A DNA stretch of 64,000 nucleotides, from assembly GCA_014650015.1 (NCBI GenBank), contig BMUD01000030.1:1-64000 (forward strand). The letters are read 5' to 3'. Below are positions 40,201 through 48,159 of this stretch, one piece after another (the stretch's first letter is position 1; every line of letters begins with the position of its first letter). The DNA comes from Streptomyces griseoloalbus. Lineage in GTDB: Bacteria; Actinomycetota; Actinomycetes; Streptomycetales; Streptomycetaceae. Both the position numbers and the translations under genes were made by a program. The notes under the pieces are model-generated. The model had not been told where the DNA came from, ran no database searches, and worked only from the letters and a program-made list of their open reading frames with translations.

Positions 40201-40419
40201 AAGGTCCGGGCCGCGGCCGTCGTCAACGACGAGGAGAACTTCGGGATCGTCTTCGACAAGGCGTTCGAGGAGAACATGATGGATCATGTCTCCACCATCG
40301 ACACCCTCGGCAAGCGGTACTTCGGCACCGACCGGGACTTCAAGTCCAACCTCGACCGCAGCGCCCGCCGCGCGGCCTGGCGGATGATCCGCCGGGAAGA
40401 GGGGCTGGACGACTTCTGA
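37237..40419 (+). CDS. hsdR: Type I restriction enzyme endonuclease/translocase subunit
   Basis: 1060 residues. The N-terminal PD-ExK nuclease core is visible as LDLTLFLNGIPVATAELKNP (E-x-K). The SF2 motor has Walker A MASAGSGKSNT and Walker B IIVDEAHSSQSG (DEAH box), FAFTATPKSKTLELFG, and the late helicase segment YQTGFDQPLLTTMYVNK then QTLSRLNRT. No truncation or frameshift is seen, so the enzyme looks functional. Coupled to hsdS by ATGA. A strong terminator follows directly. Confidence 0.94.
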   Translation: MSPVHDESSFGSAIVAALCERGWREANPEDYQADLGLDTNELFTFIGATQPDEWDELLTVYGGNPNEAQRGFAQRLDRAIADDGLLHVLRNGVKDRGVRLRVAYFKPNLISADSVLNGYRANRLTVVRELPYATKQADWGHRLDLTLFLNGIPVATAELKNPLTGQGVEQAKEQYRTDRDPTELIFTRRVIANFAVDPDLVFVTTQLRGKNTQFLPFNTGSNGPGQPGGFGNPAPTAHGTYSTSYLWEQVWQRDNWLDLLQRFVHQQKHKTPGGGTTKSTIFPRFHQWDVVRKLTAHASVHGAGQNYLVMASAGSGKSNTIGWLAHRLSDLHARTDPAVLRPDALADGRIKPGEPVFDKVIVITDRRALDAQLSATVGSFSQTDGLVVKVDEKHGAKSEQLARALSRDTGKIVTVTLHSFPALLDYIKRNPTKIEGSRFAIIVDEAHSSQSGDAATAVKSALRDLGLDADSDDEGATTVTVDDQLKAKAVARSRAANLSYFAFTATPKSKTLELFGTEGVENGKTVYRPFHTYSMRQAIEEGFILDPLRNYVTYNTYWKLANLNRDEKEVDPSKANSLLARFALMHEHTVSQHAQVIVEHFVAHSRGRLGGRAKAMVVTASRHSAVQMARAIRSYIADREYDTKYPDLGVLVAISGSLTIDGEETTEVKENGGISEAALPKAFGYTRADDKAAKAGGKGQQEYRILVVAEKYQTGFDQPLLTTMYVNKTLTGIAAVQTLSRLNRTAERKSQADLAVLDFVNEAEDIQDAFRPYFEEAHTLPSDPNLLYTAQSRVMSAPIISEQDMDEFVAAYFEAEKKAGGVQSKWEKLHAELYRLLSPAVIRFTALLESEEEDDVETAEEFRANLNDYVRKYGFLAQIVPYRDAELERLHLYGRHLLNRLPRLADGGVDIGEVDLSHLRVEKTGEHDVSLDPEGPAELKGFGDGVGGAKDADKSLLSELIEKFNSKFGTEFTEEDVLPAFNATKKDPKVRAAAVVNDEENFGIVFDKAFEENMMDHVSTIDTLGKRYFGTDRDFKSNLDRSARRAAWRMIRREEGLDDF

Positions 40420-40425
40420 CGTGGT

Positions 40426-40458
40426 CGGGGCCCGGTGCAACGCACGCACCGGGCCCCG
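40426..40458. terminator. Strong terminator after hsdR
   Basis: A 13-bp perfect stem (40426-40438 with 40446-40458) and a 7-base loop, starting six bases after the hsdR stop. Also correctly placed for the convergent DUF397 gene. Confidence 0.85.
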
Positions 40459-40478
40459 CTCATCGTGCGTCCGCCTGT

Positions 40479-40685
40479 TCAGCGGCCTGCGGCCATCCGT
40501 ACAAATCCGCCCCATGCATCAGGGCCGAACGCGAGCCTGGCCACGGCGGGCTGCTTCGAATCCCTGACGAGAACGGCTCCGGAGGCTGCGGCGACCTCGA
40601 CGCACTCACCACCATTGCCCGTGCTGTAGCTGCTCTTGACCCAAGCGGCCTCGGGCACAGCCGCCTTGCTGTGCTGCACGCTCAT
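40479..40685 (-). CDS. DUF397 domain protein
   Basis: 68 residues; the family core AAWVKSSYSTGNGGECVEVA and VLVRDSKQP is unmistakable. DUF397 proteins accompany XRE-DUF5753 (WhiJ-like) regulators in many Streptomyces loci (the abaA/whiJ paralogue family) and probably antagonise or stabilise them. The ATG overlaps the stop of the XRE gene (ATGA), so the pair is translationally coupled. Confidence 0.93.
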   Translation of the reverse strand: MSVQHSKAAVPEAAWVKSSYSTGNGGECVEVAAASGAVLVRDSKQPAVARLAFGPDAWGGFVRMAAGR

Positions 40686-41536
40686 GTCTCTCCCATCAGT
40701 TGCTTGATGAACGCCGCTGACTCGCTCGGTGTCAGGGCTTGTGATCGGAGGATGCCATAGCGTGCTTCCAGCGTGCGCACGTACGCAGCGTCCGTGTAGA
40801 TGCGACTGTGATCCTGCACTTCCGCGTACGCAAGGCGTTGCCCCTTGTCGACGTCGATCAACGAGAAGGGGCCGCTCAAGGCTGCGTTGTCTTCCCGCTC
40901 GATCGGCATGACCTGCACCTCCACGTTCCTAGACTGGCCCGTGACGAGGATTTGTTCCAGCGTCTCACGCATGACTTTTGGGCCACCGATCGGCCTGCGC
41001 AGCACTGCTTCCTCAATCACGAAGCTCACCAAGGGTGCGGGGCGACGGAGGAAAATCTCCTGACGCACCATGCGCGCCTCAAGCCGCTGCTCGATCACAT
41101 CGTCTTCCAGCAACGGCCGCTGCATGTGGAAGACCGCACGTGCGTAGCCTTCGGTCTGCAACAGACCGGGCACGGCGTACATGGCGTACAAGTTCAAGGC
41201 CGTGGCTTTGGCCTCAAGCCGAGCCATGTCCCGGAACATCGCCGGGTACTGGGCCTTCCCCACTTCGTCCTTCAACGCACGGAGTACACCCCCGGCCCCC
41301 AACACCTCATCCGCCTTGTCGATGAACGACGCCTGCGGAATCCGCCTCCCCTGCTCAATGGACGCCACCGTGTCCGCCGAGTACCCGAGCCGCTTCCCGA
41401 ACTCGGCCCGTTCCAGCCCCGCCCGCGTCCGCAGCAGCTTCAACTGCCGTCCGAACGCGGTCACCACGCCCGTCCCGGGCTCGTCCTCCGGCCGCCGCTG
41501 CTGCCGTACCGTCTCCTCGTCCCGCACCTCGGTCAC
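40682..41536 (-). CDS. XRE-family regulator with DUF5753 (WhiJ-like)
   Basis: 284 residues from the GTG at 41536. The N-terminal helix-turn-helix is at about 30-85 (FGRQLKLLRTRAGLERAEFGKRLGYSADTVASIEQGRRIP), and the DUF5753 ligand-like domain covers the rest (YAVPGLLQTEGYARAVF; IEEAVLRRPIGG; VQVMPIERE). The frame is open a further 30 codons upstream, but that part overlaps a conserved intergenic element, so the shorter start is preferred. Such regulators normally sit beside both a DUF397 gene and a divergent RsbW-like kinase gene; here the kinase lies 6.7 kb away at 48248. Confidence 0.88.
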   Translation of the reverse strand: MTEVRDEETVRQQRRPEDEPGTGVVTAFGRQLKLLRTRAGLERAEFGKRLGYSADTVASIEQGRRIPQASFIDKADEVLGAGGVLRALKDEVGKAQYPAMFRDMARLEAKATALNLYAMYAVPGLLQTEGYARAVFHMQRPLLEDDVIEQRLEARMVRQEIFLRRPAPLVSFVIEEAVLRRPIGGPKVMRETLEQILVTGQSRNVEVQVMPIEREDNAALSGPFSLIDVDKGQRLAYAEVQDHSRIYTDAAYVRTLEARYGILRSQALTPSESAAFIKQLMGET

Positions 41537-41581
41537 CGCCCTCGCCGCCTCTCCCCGCGCACCGCGCACGCGCACCGTGCC

Positions 41582-41670
41582 TACAACGCCCCGCCCGCCC
41601 CGCGCCAAGGGACCGCGCAAGGGCATCGCCGCTGGTCACGCTAAGCCACGGAGCACCACCGCACGTGCGC
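41582..41670 (+). repeat. Copy A of an intergenic element (direct repeat with 48160-48246)
   Basis: Begins TACAACGCC, then GCCCGCCCCG, AAGGG, CGCTGGTCACGC, GCCAC and CCACCG in the same order and nearly the same spacing as copy B. I estimate about 70-75% identity over about 88 bases by eye. It lies upstream of the XRE regulator. This segment is the probable control region of WhiJ-type loci. Confidence 0.7.
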
Positions 41671-41682
41671 GTTCTCGGCACA

Positions 41683-41699
41683 TTCACCCTCAGGGTGAA
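41683..41699. promoter_or_regulatory. 17-bp palindrome at the 3' end of the TPR gene
   Basis: TTCACCCT (41683-41690), one central base, AGGGTGAA (41692-41699). The right arm lies within the last codons of the TPR gene. It could be a short terminator for the TPR gene or an operator for the XRE regulator, which reads away from it. Confidence 0.4.
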
Positions 41700-42940
41700 C
41701 GCAGCCAGGCCAGCTTCTCCTCGGCGTCCCGAAGGCGGGGGTGTCCGGGGCCGTAGATGCGTTGGTAGTCGCGTACGCAGCGGTCGAGCAGTTCGGCGGC
41801 CTCCTCGTGGCGGCCCACGTCGATCAGCACGTTGGCGAGGTTGTCCCGGGTGACGACCGTGGTCGGGTGATCGTCGCCGTGGAGTGCGACGTATCCGCTC
41901 AGGATCGCCCGCAGGATGGGCACGGCGTCCTCGTAGCGCTCCTGGGCGTGCAGGACGGCGGCGAGGTTGTTGCGCGCGGTGAAAGTGGACTCGTGGTGCG
42001 GCCCCACCGTCGCCTCCATCGACCGCACGACGGCGCGGATGTGGTCTTCCGCCTCGGCGTGGCGGTCCAGTCGGACCAGGACGGCGCCGAGGTTGCTCCG
42101 GGCCGCGATCGTTCCCTCGTGGTCGCGCCCGTACCGGGCCTCCAGTTGGGGCACGAGGGCGCGCAAGGCGCGCTCGGCCTCCTCGTGGCGGCCGCACTTG
42201 AGCAGGGAGGCGGCGTGGGCGTTGGTGGCGGACAGGACATCGGGGTGGTCGCGGCCGAGCTGCCGGGCACGGCGTTCCAGGACGTCCCGCAGGAGCGGCT
42301 CGGCTTCGGCGGCGCGCCCGAGGTCCTCCAGGACGGCGGCGAGTCCGGTGGCGCTGCGCAGCGCGTCCGGGTGGTCGCGGCCGAGTGTCTCCGCCTGGGC
42401 GCGGAAGGTGTCACGCCACGCTGTCTCGGAGAGGCGCAGTTGGCCGGTGGTGTGGAGGAGGTCGGCCAGCTCGACGGAGGTGCGCAGGGTGTCCTCGTGG
42501 CGGTCGCCGAGCGTGGTCCACTGGGTGCGTACCACGTGCTGGTAGAGCTCGACGGCTTCCTCGCCCCGCCCCGGGATCGATCCCAGGACCTCGGCGAGTT
42601 CGCGCATGGCGGTGAGGGCGTCCGGGTGCTCGGGGCCCAGGGTGTCGATGGCGGACCGGGCCCGCATGGTGTGGATCTGTTCGGCGGAGAGCTCCACGCG
42701 GGCGATCTCCTGCTCCGGCCGGCCCTCCGTCACCTCCGTGATGGTGAGGTGTCCCCCGACCAGCCGTCGCGCGGTCCCGGATCCCCCTGCGGGCTCCTGC
42801 GCGTCCGTGCCCGGCGGCGGCTGCCCGTCCGTGCGTTCCCGGTGTTCCTGCCTGCCCTCCTGTTCCTGCCGGGGCCGCGGCGGCCGTGCGCCGGCGCCCT
42901 GGCCGTCTCCCGCGGCTCGTCGCCGCCACCATCGGGTCAT
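41690..42940 (-). CDS. Tetratricopeptide-repeat protein
   Basis: 416 residues. After a charged, low-complexity N-terminus (1-65), about seven 42-residue TPRs of the kinesin-light-chain/NPHP3 style follow; each contains an LGxxHPDTL-like turn (for example LGRDHPDVLSATNAHAASLLKCGRHEEAE). No enzymatic domain, signal peptide or membrane segment. It is 31 bases downstream of the TPR-CHAT gene in the same orientation, so probably cotranscribed, and may serve as scaffold or sensor for the protease. Confidence 0.88.
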   Translation of the reverse strand: MTRWWRRRAAGDGQGAGARPPRPRQEQEGRQEHRERTDGQPPPGTDAQEPAGGSGTARRLVGGHLTITEVTEGRPEQEIARVELSAEQIHTMRARSAIDTLGPEHPDALTAMRELAEVLGSIPGRGEEAVELYQHVVRTQWTTLGDRHEDTLRTSVELADLLHTTGQLRLSETAWRDTFRAQAETLGRDHPDALRSATGLAAVLEDLGRAAEAEPLLRDVLERRARQLGRDHPDVLSATNAHAASLLKCGRHEEAERALRALVPQLEARYGRDHEGTIAARSNLGAVLVRLDRHAEAEDHIRAVVRSMEATVGPHHESTFTARNNLAAVLHAQERYEDAVPILRAILSGYVALHGDDHPTTVVTRDNLANVLIDVGRHEEAAELLDRCVRDYQRIYGPGHPRLRDAEEKLAWLRSP

Positions 42941-42971
42941 CGTGACCGCCTCCTCGTTGCTGCCGGTGTCG

Positions 42972-45900
42972 TCAGGCGCCCGCGTGCACGTGTGCCGCCC
43001 ACAGGCTGGGACTGGCCGCGAAGGCGGCGCGGCACCGCAGAACCGCCTGGTGCAGGGCGTGGGCCGTTCTCGTGTCGTCCAGTTCCGGTCCGCCGTCGGC
43101 TCCTTCGGTGCACAGCTCCCGGTAGAGGAGGCGGGTGACGCGGACGGCCACCGCGTCGTGCACCGGCCAGAGCGTTCCGACGGCGTTGGCGTACCCCGCG
43201 AGCTGGAAGGCGGAGGTGATGTGGATCGCCTCGTCGGCCAGTTCCCCGCCGCCCCGCGCCGTCTCGCACGCCGACATCACCGCGAGCCGTGCCGCAGGCA
43301 GTTCCAGGCGGGAGATCTCGCGGACCGTCAGCGGGCGGGTCGCGTGGTCGTGCACCAGGAGCCGGCCGTTGGAGGGGTCGGCGGGCTCGCTGACCCCGTG
43401 GCAGGCGAAGTGCACGCAGGGGTGACGAGGCAGGGCATCCATCACCTGTTCGAAGGTGGCCCGCTCCTCGGACAGCACCTCGGTCGGCAGGAGGCCGCGC
43501 AGTACCTCCACCTCGCGCCGCGCGCCGCCGAGCGGCCGGGCACCGGGTGTCTCGGGGAGTGCCACGGCGAGCAGCGGGCCGTGCGGGCGGGGGGCGGCGG
43601 CGCGGGCCCTGGCGTACCGGAGAGCTCCGACGGTCGGCGTGTAGGAGGAGACCACCCGGTCCAGTACCGTCCGTGGTCCCGGCACGGCCGCCACCGGGGC
43701 GGGTACGGATCCGCCGTCCGGTACGGCGTCCGGGGCCTCGTCGTGGTGACCGGCCGCGTGCAGGGGCAGCGAGGCCAGCGCGCCTCCCGGTGACCACCAC
43801 AACCGGTGCCACTCGCCGTCGGGCGTGGGCCCGTGCAGCCCGAGCCGGCCGAGCACCGGGCCGGTGACGTGGTCCCAGGTCCAGGCCAGTACCTCCCGGA
43901 CCGTCTGCTGGGCCGCCCGGTCGCGGGTGGGGTCGGCCGCGTCGGCGAGCGCCCGCTCGAGGCGGTCCGCCTGTTCGGCGACGGCCCGCGGGGTGGCGTG
44001 CGGCAGTGGGACGAGGAGGACGCCGCCGTCCCGCAGCACCAGGGCGTCATTGCGGAACTCGCTGCAGTAGGCGAGCACCACCGGGCCCTGGTCGGCGCAG
44101 GCCAGCAGCGCTTCGATGGCCGGCGCGCCGAGGAAGTCGGAGAAGCCCGGCCGCGCGCGGATCTCGGCGACCAGGTGCTCCAGCTCGGCCGCGAGGGTGT
44201 GCCGCAGGTCAGCGGTGTCGGTCGGCCGCAGGCCCTGGGCGGTGTCCGCGGCGTCGGCGGTCTCGAGCGCGTCGAGCCGTTGTCGCAGGCGGGCGAAGCG
44301 CTCGGCGAGATCGGGGTGGGCGCCGCGCAGCCGTCCGAGCCCGTCGCGGGTGGCCATGGTCCGGCCCAGCAGGACGCCCCGGCCCTGTTCCAGCAGCAGC
44401 ACCGCGCGCTCCGGCTGCCCGGCGTTGACCGCGCACGCGGCGGCTTCGGCGGCCAGGCCCCGCACCCGGGACAGACCGCGTTCCTGGTCACTGCGGACCA
44501 GTCGGCCGGACGCGGCGAAGGGCAGGAGCTCCAGGGCCAGTTCGTAGCCCGGCAGGGCCTCGTCCCATCGGTCGCCGTCCGCGGCGGCGGCGCCCCATTC
44601 CCAGGCGGCGAGAACCCGCTCGTAGGGGGGCAGGGACCTGGTTGCGGCGGCCTGCCGGTAGGCGTCCTCGGCGGCACGGAGGACTCCCGGGTCGCCGTCC
44701 CGGTGGTACAGGGCGCGCAGCGCGTCGCCGTACGCCTTGACATAGGTGCCGTGGGTCGAGGTGTTCTCGGTGACGGCCCATACGGCGCGGCCCAGTTCGC
44801 TGACGGCTTGCTCCAACTCGCCGGGTTCGCCGGTGGCGTGGTGCTTGGTGAGCCGGGCGGAGCCGAGGTTGGAGAGGACCACCGCGAGCGCCGGATCGCC
44901 GTAGGGCACCTGCCGGGCGGCTTCCTCCAGGAGTTCGACGGCCTCGTCGAGGTCTCCGACGTCGGCCGTGGACTCGAACCGGGCCCGCAGGGCGTTGGCG
45001 AGGTGGTTCAGTCGGTCGGCGCGCGGCTGGCCGGCCGCGGGCACCAGGGCGAGCGCCTGACGGGCCACGTCGATCGCCTCGTCGGCGGCCGTGGTGTCTC
45101 CGGTCACGCCGTGCCAGCTCTGCAGGACCACCCCCAGATTGCCGAGCCGTGCGGCCTGAAAGGCGGGGGGTGCCTGTGATGCGTGGAGCGCTTCCCTGGC
45201 CAGTCGGGAGGCTTCCCGCAGGGCGGTCAGATCGTCGGTCCGTAGGGCGCGTTCCCGCAGGGCGACGGCGAGGTTGGCCAGGGTCCTGGCGTGCCTGTCC
45301 GTGCCCGGTTCCTGCTCGGCGAGGGCCGTGCGCAGGGTGGCGACGGCCTCGTCCAGCAGCGCTGCGTCACCGGTCCACTGCGCCAGCCTGTGCAAGGTGT
45401 TCCCGAGACTGTTCAGTCTCATGGCGCGTTCCGGGGTACCGGGGCGGAACAGTGTCAGGGCCTCGCGCAGCAAGGCCGCGGACTCCTCGAGCAACGTCGG
45501 CTCGTCGGTGGCCTCGGCGGCCAGTCGCAGGGCGATGCCGAGGCCGGCGAGCAGTTCGGCGCGGTCCGGGTGACCGCGCGGGCATTCGGCCAGGGCCATG
45601 CGGTGCACGCGCAGCATCTCCGACCGGTGGGCCTCCTCGGGGGCGTGCTCGTGCCACTCGCGCAGGGCCTGGGCGAGGTTCCGCAGGACGAGCAGGCGGG
45701 CGGGCTCACCCCGGGGGACGGCAACCAGCGCGGCGCGCCACAGGTCGAGGGCCTCACGCAGGGCGCTGAGATCCCCGTCCAGCTGGTATGCGTCGAACCG
45801 CATCGCGGCCAGGTTGCTCAGGTAGCCGGGACGGTCGTCCGATCCGCCCGGCAGCACGTGGAGCGCGCGCCGTTGGGCGTCCGTCGCGCGAAGGAGGTCC

Positions 45901-46511
45901 GTGGGGACGGGGGCGGCGGTGTCCCCGTCCCGAGGCCCCGTGCCCCGGGTCCCCGCACGGGCCGCGCCTCGGTCCACGGCGATCTTGTGCCGCAGGTGCA
46001 GCACCTCCCCGAGTGCGCCCAGCGACTGCGCCGCGGTCTCGGCATCCTGGGGGAGGCGGGCCGCCCGGTCGAACGTCTCCACCGCTCGGTCGAGGTCGTC
46101 GGTCCGCCCGTGCAGCGCGAACCTCTGCTGGTAGGCGAGGCCCAGGAGCCGTACGTCCTGCGGGCGGACCGGTTCACACGCCGCCCGTTCACGGCCCAGG
46201 TCGACCAGTGCCTCCAGGTCGTCCGGGCGCCGCAGCAGTTGGTAACGGGACTGGAGGGCGACCATCAGGTTGGCGGCCCGGACGGCGGTCCGTACGGTGT
46301 CCGGCGCCGCTGCGGCGAGTAACCGCTGGTAGAGCGCGATCGCCTGGTCGAGGGCCTGCCGGTCGCCCGTTTGGAGGTGGTGGAGCAGCAGCCGATCGGC
46401 GTGCGCTTCCTCGTCCGGTCCGTCCGCCGCTCGCGCGCGACTCGCGTTGAACACGCCCACCCCCGGTGTCACACCGCCGTGACCGAGGCCCCTCGGCGCT
46501 GCGCGGCCCAT
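42972..46511 (-). CDS. TPR-CHAT caspase-like protease
   Basis: 1179 residues from the ATG at 46511. Residues about 30-800 are dense TPR-like helices (for example LAQWTGDAALLDEAVATLRTAL). The C-terminal 350 residues are a CHAT domain. The catalytic dyad is visible as His1038 in HFACHGV and Cys1082 in VMSACETA, with the later AFQLAGYANAVGTLWPV and a terminal helix. CHAT proteins are cysteine proteases of the separase/caspase clan, used in programmed cell death and phage defence (the Craspase effector, for example). The frame is open further upstream but that part is repetitive and overlaps the divergent promoter. The start is therefore approximate. Confidence 0.88.
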   Translation of the reverse strand: MGRAAPRGLGHGGVTPGVGVFNASRARAADGPDEEAHADRLLLHHLQTGDRQALDQAIALYQRLLAAAAPDTVRTAVRAANLMVALQSRYQLLRRPDDLEALVDLGRERAACEPVRPQDVRLLGLAYQQRFALHGRTDDLDRAVETFDRAARLPQDAETAAQSLGALGEVLHLRHKIAVDRGAARAGTRGTGPRDGDTAAPVPTDLLRATDAQRRALHVLPGGSDDRPGYLSNLAAMRFDAYQLDGDLSALREALDLWRAALVAVPRGEPARLLVLRNLAQALREWHEHAPEEAHRSEMLRVHRMALAECPRGHPDRAELLAGLGIALRLAAEATDEPTLLEESAALLREALTLFRPGTPERAMRLNSLGNTLHRLAQWTGDAALLDEAVATLRTALAEQEPGTDRHARTLANLAVALRERALRTDDLTALREASRLAREALHASQAPPAFQAARLGNLGVVLQSWHGVTGDTTAADEAIDVARQALALVPAAGQPRADRLNHLANALRARFESTADVGDLDEAVELLEEAARQVPYGDPALAVVLSNLGSARLTKHHATGEPGELEQAVSELGRAVWAVTENTSTHGTYVKAYGDALRALYHRDGDPGVLRAAEDAYRQAAATRSLPPYERVLAAWEWGAAAADGDRWDEALPGYELALELLPFAASGRLVRSDQERGLSRVRGLAAEAAACAVNAGQPERAVLLLEQGRGVLLGRTMATRDGLGRLRGAHPDLAERFARLRQRLDALETADAADTAQGLRPTDTADLRHTLAAELEHLVAEIRARPGFSDFLGAPAIEALLACADQGPVVLAYCSEFRNDALVLRDGGVLLVPLPHATPRAVAEQADRLERALADAADPTRDRAAQQTVREVLAWTWDHVTGPVLGRLGLHGPTPDGEWHRLWWSPGGALASLPLHAAGHHDEAPDAVPDGGSVPAPVAAVPGPRTVLDRVVSSYTPTVGALRYARARAAAPRPHGPLLAVALPETPGARPLGGARREVEVLRGLLPTEVLSEERATFEQVMDALPRHPCVHFACHGVSEPADPSNGRLLVHDHATRPLTVREISRLELPAARLAVMSACETARGGGELADEAIHITSAFQLAGYANAVGTLWPVHDAVAVRVTRLLYRELCTEGADGGPELDDTRTAHALHQAVLRCRAAFAASPSLWAAHVHAGA

Positions 46512-46546
46512 GCTCACGATAGCGAACGAGCCGTCGGACCGACGGC

Positions 46547-46627
46547 GTACAGCGAACCGCGTCGTACGGTGGACCGGTCGTACAGCGAACCGCGTCGTAC
46601 AGCGGACCGGTCGTACTGCGGACCGGC
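46547..46627. repeat. Five iteron-like tandem repeats in the CHAT divergent promoter
   Basis: Units of 16-17 bases, all beginning GTAC and ending GACC/AACC-CG-TC: GTACAGCGAACCGCGTC, GTACGGTGGACCGGTC, GTACAGCGAACCGCGTC, GTACAGCGGACCGGTC and GTACTGCGGACCGGCT. The first four also form a 33-bp direct duplication (46547-46579, 46580-46612). They lie between the CHAT start and the divergent small gene, so they may be stacked operator sites for one regulator. Confidence 0.75.
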
Positions 46628-46716
46628 TGAGGGACCTGGGCGTACGACTGGCGGAAGCCGGACGAAGGCCGACGTACAATCGCGGCCGACCGACATCCGG
46701 CGTCCGAGGGGGAACG

Positions 46717-47148
46717 GTGGAGATCGAGACCGGCGGGCGAAGCGGGCCGCGAGGCGGACACGCCCGGTTGGGGGAGCTCTGCCGACGGCTGACGGACGCG
46801 TCCGGATCGCTGGGTCTCGGTGAGCGAGGGCTGCGGCTCATCGAGTCCATCACCTCGGAACTGCGTACCGGGCGGGCTCCCGAGGAACTCGACGACGCCT
46901 TCGACGAGTTGGAGGAGGAGTTGCTCGCCGCCGGGCACAGCGCCGGCCTGGGCTCCTACCGCACCACACCGACGCCGCTCACGCCCGGCTACCAGCAACT
47001 CCCGGTCGCCGGGCGGAACCACCCGCCGCTGCACGTGCTCGCTTGCCCGCGGGGTCACTGCGGGCGTGTGGAGGCACCCGGCGACGATGCCCCGCACCCC
47101 GGCTGCCGGATCTTCGACCAGCCGCTGCGCACGGTCCCCCTCCGGTGA
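46717..47148 (+). CDS. Small protein with a C-terminal Cys cluster
   Basis: 143 residues from the GTG at 46717, with GAGGGGGA upstream. Residues 10-80 are helical (LGELCRRLTDASGSLGLGERGLRLIESI; EELDDAFDELEEELLAAGHSAG). The C-terminal part contains HVLACPRGHCGR then PHPGCRIFDQPL, a C-x4-C...C set with His that could form a zinc ribbon or knuckle. No known family. It is coupled to the following membrane protein gene by GTGA and diverges from the CHAT gene across the iteron region. Confidence 0.75.
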   Translation: MEIETGGRSGPRGGHARLGELCRRLTDASGSLGLGERGLRLIESITSELRTGRAPEELDDAFDELEEELLAAGHSAGLGSYRTTPTPLTPGYQQLPVAGRNHPPLHVLACPRGHCGRVEAPGDDAPHPGCRIFDQPLRTVPLR

Positions 47149-48065
47149 CCAGCGCCTTCCTCAGCGCGCTGGGCGGCCGGATCGCCGAACGATGGCTGGC
47201 CGCACTGGCCCTGCCGGGGCTGCTCTTCCTCGCCGCCCTCACCACGGCCATGGTCCTCGGCCACGCACACTGGTCCGACCTGGAGCGGCTGCGGGCCTGG
47301 CTCGACACGCTCGCCGCCTCCCCCGCGTCCCACAGCGCCGGCACCGTCGCCCTGGTGGCGGCGGGCGTGCTGGCCGCTGCCGCTGCGACCGGCGCCGCCG
47401 CCCAGTCCCTGGGCGCGGGCGTGGAACTCCTCTGGTACGCGGAGCCGCACGGGCCCGTGCTGCGGTACCTCGCCGACCGCCGGTCGCGCCGCTGGCGCGC
47501 GGCCGACGCCGCCTTCCGCACCGCGCTGGTGACGGCGGGCCGAGCCCGTATCGAGGGAGCGGACGACGCCGACCGGCTCGCCGACATCGCCGAGCGTCGT
47601 TACGCCGAGCGCGGCCGCATCGCCTCGGCACCGCCCCGCCACCCCTTCGCGATGGGCGACCGCCTCGCCGCGCCCGGACAACGGCTCTGGCGCGCCCACC
47701 GGCTGGAGCTGGCGGCCGCCTGGCCGCATCTGTGGCTCCTGGCCGCCGACGGCACGCGTGCCGAACTGCAGGCCGCCCGCCTCCGATTGACCGCGTCGGC
47801 ACGCCTGTGCGCCTGGGGCGTGGGGTATCTGGTGCTGGCGCTGTGGTGGTGGCCGGCGGCACTGGTCGGGGGCGTCGCCGTCGCCTCGGGCGTGCGGCGC
47901 GGGCGCGCGGCCGCGGAGGCCTTCGCCGAACTCACCGAGGCCCTGGCCGACCTCCATGTGCGTGACCTGGCGGCCGCGCTGGGCGTCGAGTGCGAGGGGG
48001 TCGACGACCGGGCCCTCGGCGAACGCCTCACGCGGCTGCTGCGGAAGGAGACGGAAGCCCCGTAG
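47145..48065 (+). CDS. Integral membrane protein of the CHAT cassette
   Basis: 306 residues from the GTG at 47145 (GTGA overlap with the preceding stop). Hydrophobic segments: ALALPGLLFLAALTTAMVLG (about 17-37), AGTVALVAAGVLAAAAATGAAA (about 63-85), and CAWGVGYLVLALWWWPAALVGGVAVASG (about 222-250). The loop between the second and third is about 140 residues, charged, and holds LWYAEPHGPVLRYLADRRSRRWRAAD. The C-terminus is a soluble helical tail. No family recognised. As partner of a predicted CHAT protease operon it could be a membrane effector or target (inference). Confidence 0.75.
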   Translation: MTSAFLSALGGRIAERWLAALALPGLLFLAALTTAMVLGHAHWSDLERLRAWLDTLAASPASHSAGTVALVAAGVLAAAAATGAAAQSLGAGVELLWYAEPHGPVLRYLADRRSRRWRAADAAFRTALVTAGRARIEGADDADRLADIAERRYAERGRIASAPPRHPFAMGDRLAAPGQRLWRAHRLELAAAWPHLWLLAADGTRAELQAARLRLTASARLCAWGVGYLVLALWWWPAALVGGVAVASGVRRGRAAAEAFAELTEALADLHVRDLAAALGVECEGVDDRALGERLTRLLRKETEAP

Positions 48066-48159
48066 GGCGGTCCTGCCGCGCGGTGCGCGCCGCACGCGGC
48101 AGTCGTCCGTGCGCCGGCCTCGCCGAGCCGCTGGGACAGTGCCATCGGGTACCGCCCCG

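Noticed and set aside
31679-40419. BREX/Pgl or DISARM system
   Set aside because: No PglZ phosphatase-like, BrxC/PglY ATPase, BrxL or DISARM helicase-methylase set is present; the genes fit type I R-M plus a separate methylase.
46512-46853. N-terminal extension of the CHAT protein by about 114 residues
   Set aside because: It is translated from the iteron repeats and overlaps the divergent promoter and the start of the Cys-cluster gene; composition is Arg/Ser/Pro repeat-like.
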